Source: Burkholderiales bacterium (GTDB lineage: Bacteria; Pseudomonadota; Gammaproteobacteria; Burkholderiales; JAEUOS01). Taken from it: a stretch of 7,192 nt of DNA. This document shows, one piece after another, positions 6,005-7,192 of the stretch; positions within the stretch are counted from its first letter, which is position 1, and every line of letters starts with the position of its first letter. Both the position numbers and the translations under genes were made by a program. The stretch lies in assembly GCA_947456845.1 (NCBI GenBank), contig CANGUJ010000198.1, positions 1-7,192 on the forward strand. The letters are read 5' to 3'. The notes under the pieces were generated by a model, which saw only the letters and a program-made list of their open reading frames with translations, did not search any database and had not been told where the DNA came from.

Positions 6005-6225
6005 CCCAATCCGGGCCAAGTTAGGGAAATCCATAGGTGACGGTCGCCACCGTGCCATGGACCTGCATGCCTCGCGGTGCATGCGCGGCACCGGCAACGA
6101 TTGACACGCCCGTGGGCGCGACAAGGCGGACGCAACCATTTGCCATCGACCCTGCGCCTCGTCGACGCGCGGGGCGCACCCAAACACCCGCAGCGGCGGC
6201 GCCATGCCGCGCCAGGAGACAAGCG

Positions 6226-7192
6226 ATGGATACGATTGACTCGGAGGCGATCGAGGCCCCCGTCCCGGGGCGCCGCGCCGCCGTCTTCACCCTGGGCGCG
6301 TGGTGCCTTGCGCCGCTGCTGCGCGCCGGCCCGCTGCACGCCCAGGCTTATCCGAACGGTCCGATCCGGCTGTTGCACGGCTACAACCCCGGTTCGGGCC
6401 CCGACATCCTCGCGCGCAACATCGCCGCGCCGATGGCGGCGCAGCTCGGCGCATCGATCGTGGTGGAAAACCGGCCCGGCGCCGGCGAGCGGCTGGTCGC
6501 CGCGCAGGTGGCGCGCGCGCCGGCGGACGGCCAGACGCTGTACCTGATGACCGGTGGCCAGACCGTCGTCAGCGCCACCGACCGGTCGCTGCAGTACGAT
6601 CTGCTCAGGGATTTCACCTACATCGGCATGGTGTCGGTCTATCCGTTCGCCTTCCTGGTATCGGCCGCCTCGCCGTATCGCACGCTGGCGGACCTGCTCG
6701 GCGCGGCGCGCGCACGCCCCGACAAGGTCACATATTCGAGCGTGGGGGTGGGCACGACGCTGCACATGGCGGTCGAATTGCTGGGCTCGATGAGCGGCGT
6801 GCGCATGCACCATGTGCCTTACAAGGGTACGGAGGCCTACAACGACCTCATCGGCGGGCTGCTCGACATGTCGGTGGGCACGCTGGCCGGCGCGCAGGGC
6901 CTGCTGCGCGATGGCCGCTTGCGGGCCCTGTGCGTGACCTCGCCTGAACGCTGGCCCGGCTACGACCAGGTGCCCTCGGTCGCCGAAACGGTGCCCGGCT
7001 ACGAAGTCGTCACCTGGGCGGCCCTGACCGCACCGGCCGGCCTGGCCGCACCGCTGCGAGCGCGCCTGTCCGCCGTCCTCCGCGACACGCTTGCCATGGC
7101 GGACGTGCGCGCCAAGGTGGAGGCAAGCGGCAGCCTCGTGCGCGCGACCTCCCCGGAGGAAATGCAGGCGCGCAGTGCGGCCGACATCGCCA
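6226..7192 (+). CDS. Bug/TctC-family tripartite tricarboxylate transporter receptor (3' end missing)
   Basis: The frame is open from ATG 6226 to the window edge, giving 322 residues. The family is usually about 320-330 residues, so only the last few should be missing. It is a periplasmic binding protein of the Bug (TctC) family. Motifs are YPNGPIRLLHGYNPGSGPD (42-60, family start 'YP.KPI...' and glycine-rich ligand loop), ILAR (61-64), VVENRPGAG (79-87), APADGQTLY (98-106), YSSVGVGTTLHMAVELL (170-186), VPYKGTEAYNDLIGG (197-211), VPSVAET (249-255) and TAPAGLAAPLRARL (268-281). The N-terminus has an unusually long acidic stretch (D2, D5, E7, E10), then GRR (15-17), a hydrophobic core and a likely cut near LHAQ (37-40). 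AGGAG at 6214-6218, seven bases before ATG, supports this start. No TctA or TctB gene is visible, and the gene is divergent from dctPQM. The ligand is unknown, probably a carboxylate. Confidence 0.93.
   Translation, partial: MDTIDSEAIEAPVPGRRAAVFTLGAWCLAPLLRAGPLHAQAYPNGPIRLLHGYNPGSGPDILARNIAAPMAAQLGASIVVENRPGAGERLVAAQVARAPADGQTLYLMTGGQTVVSATDRSLQYDLLRDFTYIGMVSVYPFAFLVSAASPYRTLADLLGAARARPDKVTYSSVGVGTTLHMAVELLGSMSGVRMHHVPYKGTEAYNDLIGGLLDMSVGTLAGAQGLLRDGRLRALCVTSPERWPGYDQVPSVAETVPGYEVVTWAALTAPAGLAAPLRARLSAVLRDTLAMADVRAKVEASGSLVRATSPEEMQARSAADIA

Larger units (their letters stand above)
5822..6225. other. 404-bp divergent intergenic region between dctP and the Bug receptor gene
   Basis: No believable gene lies here; the open frames crossing it look like high-GC shadows. 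It holds, from left to right, the dctP Shine-Dalgarno sequence, a 16-bp palindrome, a 9-bp tandem repeat, several short inverted repeats built on CGGT/ACCG (5956-5965, 5981-5997, 6040-6053), a possible dctP promoter, two TGCATGC direct repeats (6064-6070, 6078-6084), an isolated TTGACA (6101-6106) without a fitting -10, and the Bug-gene Shine-Dalgarno sequence. Both divergent genes have AGGAGAC five bases before ATG. Confidence 0.6.

Noticed and set aside
6064..6084. Two TGCATGC direct repeats 14 bases apart, each containing a 6-bp palindrome
   Set aside because: Too short and common in GC-rich DNA to claim as binding sites without conservation data.
6101..6106. Perfect TTGACA as a -35 box for the Bug receptor gene
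   Set aside because: At 16-18 bp spacing the sequence is GC-rich with no resemblance to TATAAT.
5822..6205. An N-terminal extension of DctP of 128 residues, including a Pro-Val-Gln repeat from the 9-bp array
   Set aside because: A strong Shine-Dalgarno sequence and a complete signal peptide start at 5821; an extension would bury the signal peptide. The 9-bp unit is a multiple of three, so it leaves the frame open by accident.
6001..6813. A 270-codon - strand open frame antisense to the Bug receptor gene
   Set aside because: The product is His/Arg/Gly-rich without a domain, while the + strand frame is an unmistakable Bug receptor.

Overview
This 7.2 kb window of very GC-rich DNA looks like an accessory-transport region of a betaproteobacterial chromosome, most likely order Burkholderiales (Bordetella/Achromobacter/Cupriavidus-like). 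That assignment is an inference from the strong G/C third-position bias, the NhaR-type LysR regulator, and the side-by-side TRAP and Bug/TctC-type periplasmic receptors, both of which are greatly expanded in that group. I see no rRNA, tRNA, CRISPR array, transposase or phage gene.

Layout, left to right. (1) The last 35 codons of an unidentified + strand gene, whose TAA overlaps the ATG of the next gene. (2) A 267-residue, seven-helix membrane protein of unknown function (+). (3) A NhaR-type LysR regulator (-), divergent from (4) an SbtA-family (sodium-dependent bicarbonate transporter family) permease (+); recognisable promoters for both lie in the 130 bp between them. (5) A strong GC hairpin between convergent genes. 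(6) A complete three-gene TRAP transporter operon on the - strand, transcribed dctP-dctQ-dctM with 4-nt gaps. (7) A 404 bp intergenic region with a 9-bp tandem repeat, a 16-bp AT-rich palindrome and several short inverted repeats. (8) A divergent + strand Bug/TctC-type receptor gene that runs off the right edge.

How the parts work together. The LysR protein probably controls the SbtA-like anion permease next to it. DctP binds a solute, probably a carboxylate, in the periplasm and hands it to the DctQM membrane complex, driven by an ion gradient. The Bug protein is a receptor of the tripartite tricarboxylate transporter type. No TctA/TctB membrane genes are in view, so it may be an orphan receptor or a sensor, as many Bug proteins are.

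I did not find a clearly new multi-gene system. The items most worth a second look are the control region between the two receptor genes, the SbtA-like permease with no visible SbtB but a NhaR-type regulator, and the uncharacterised histidine-bearing membrane protein.
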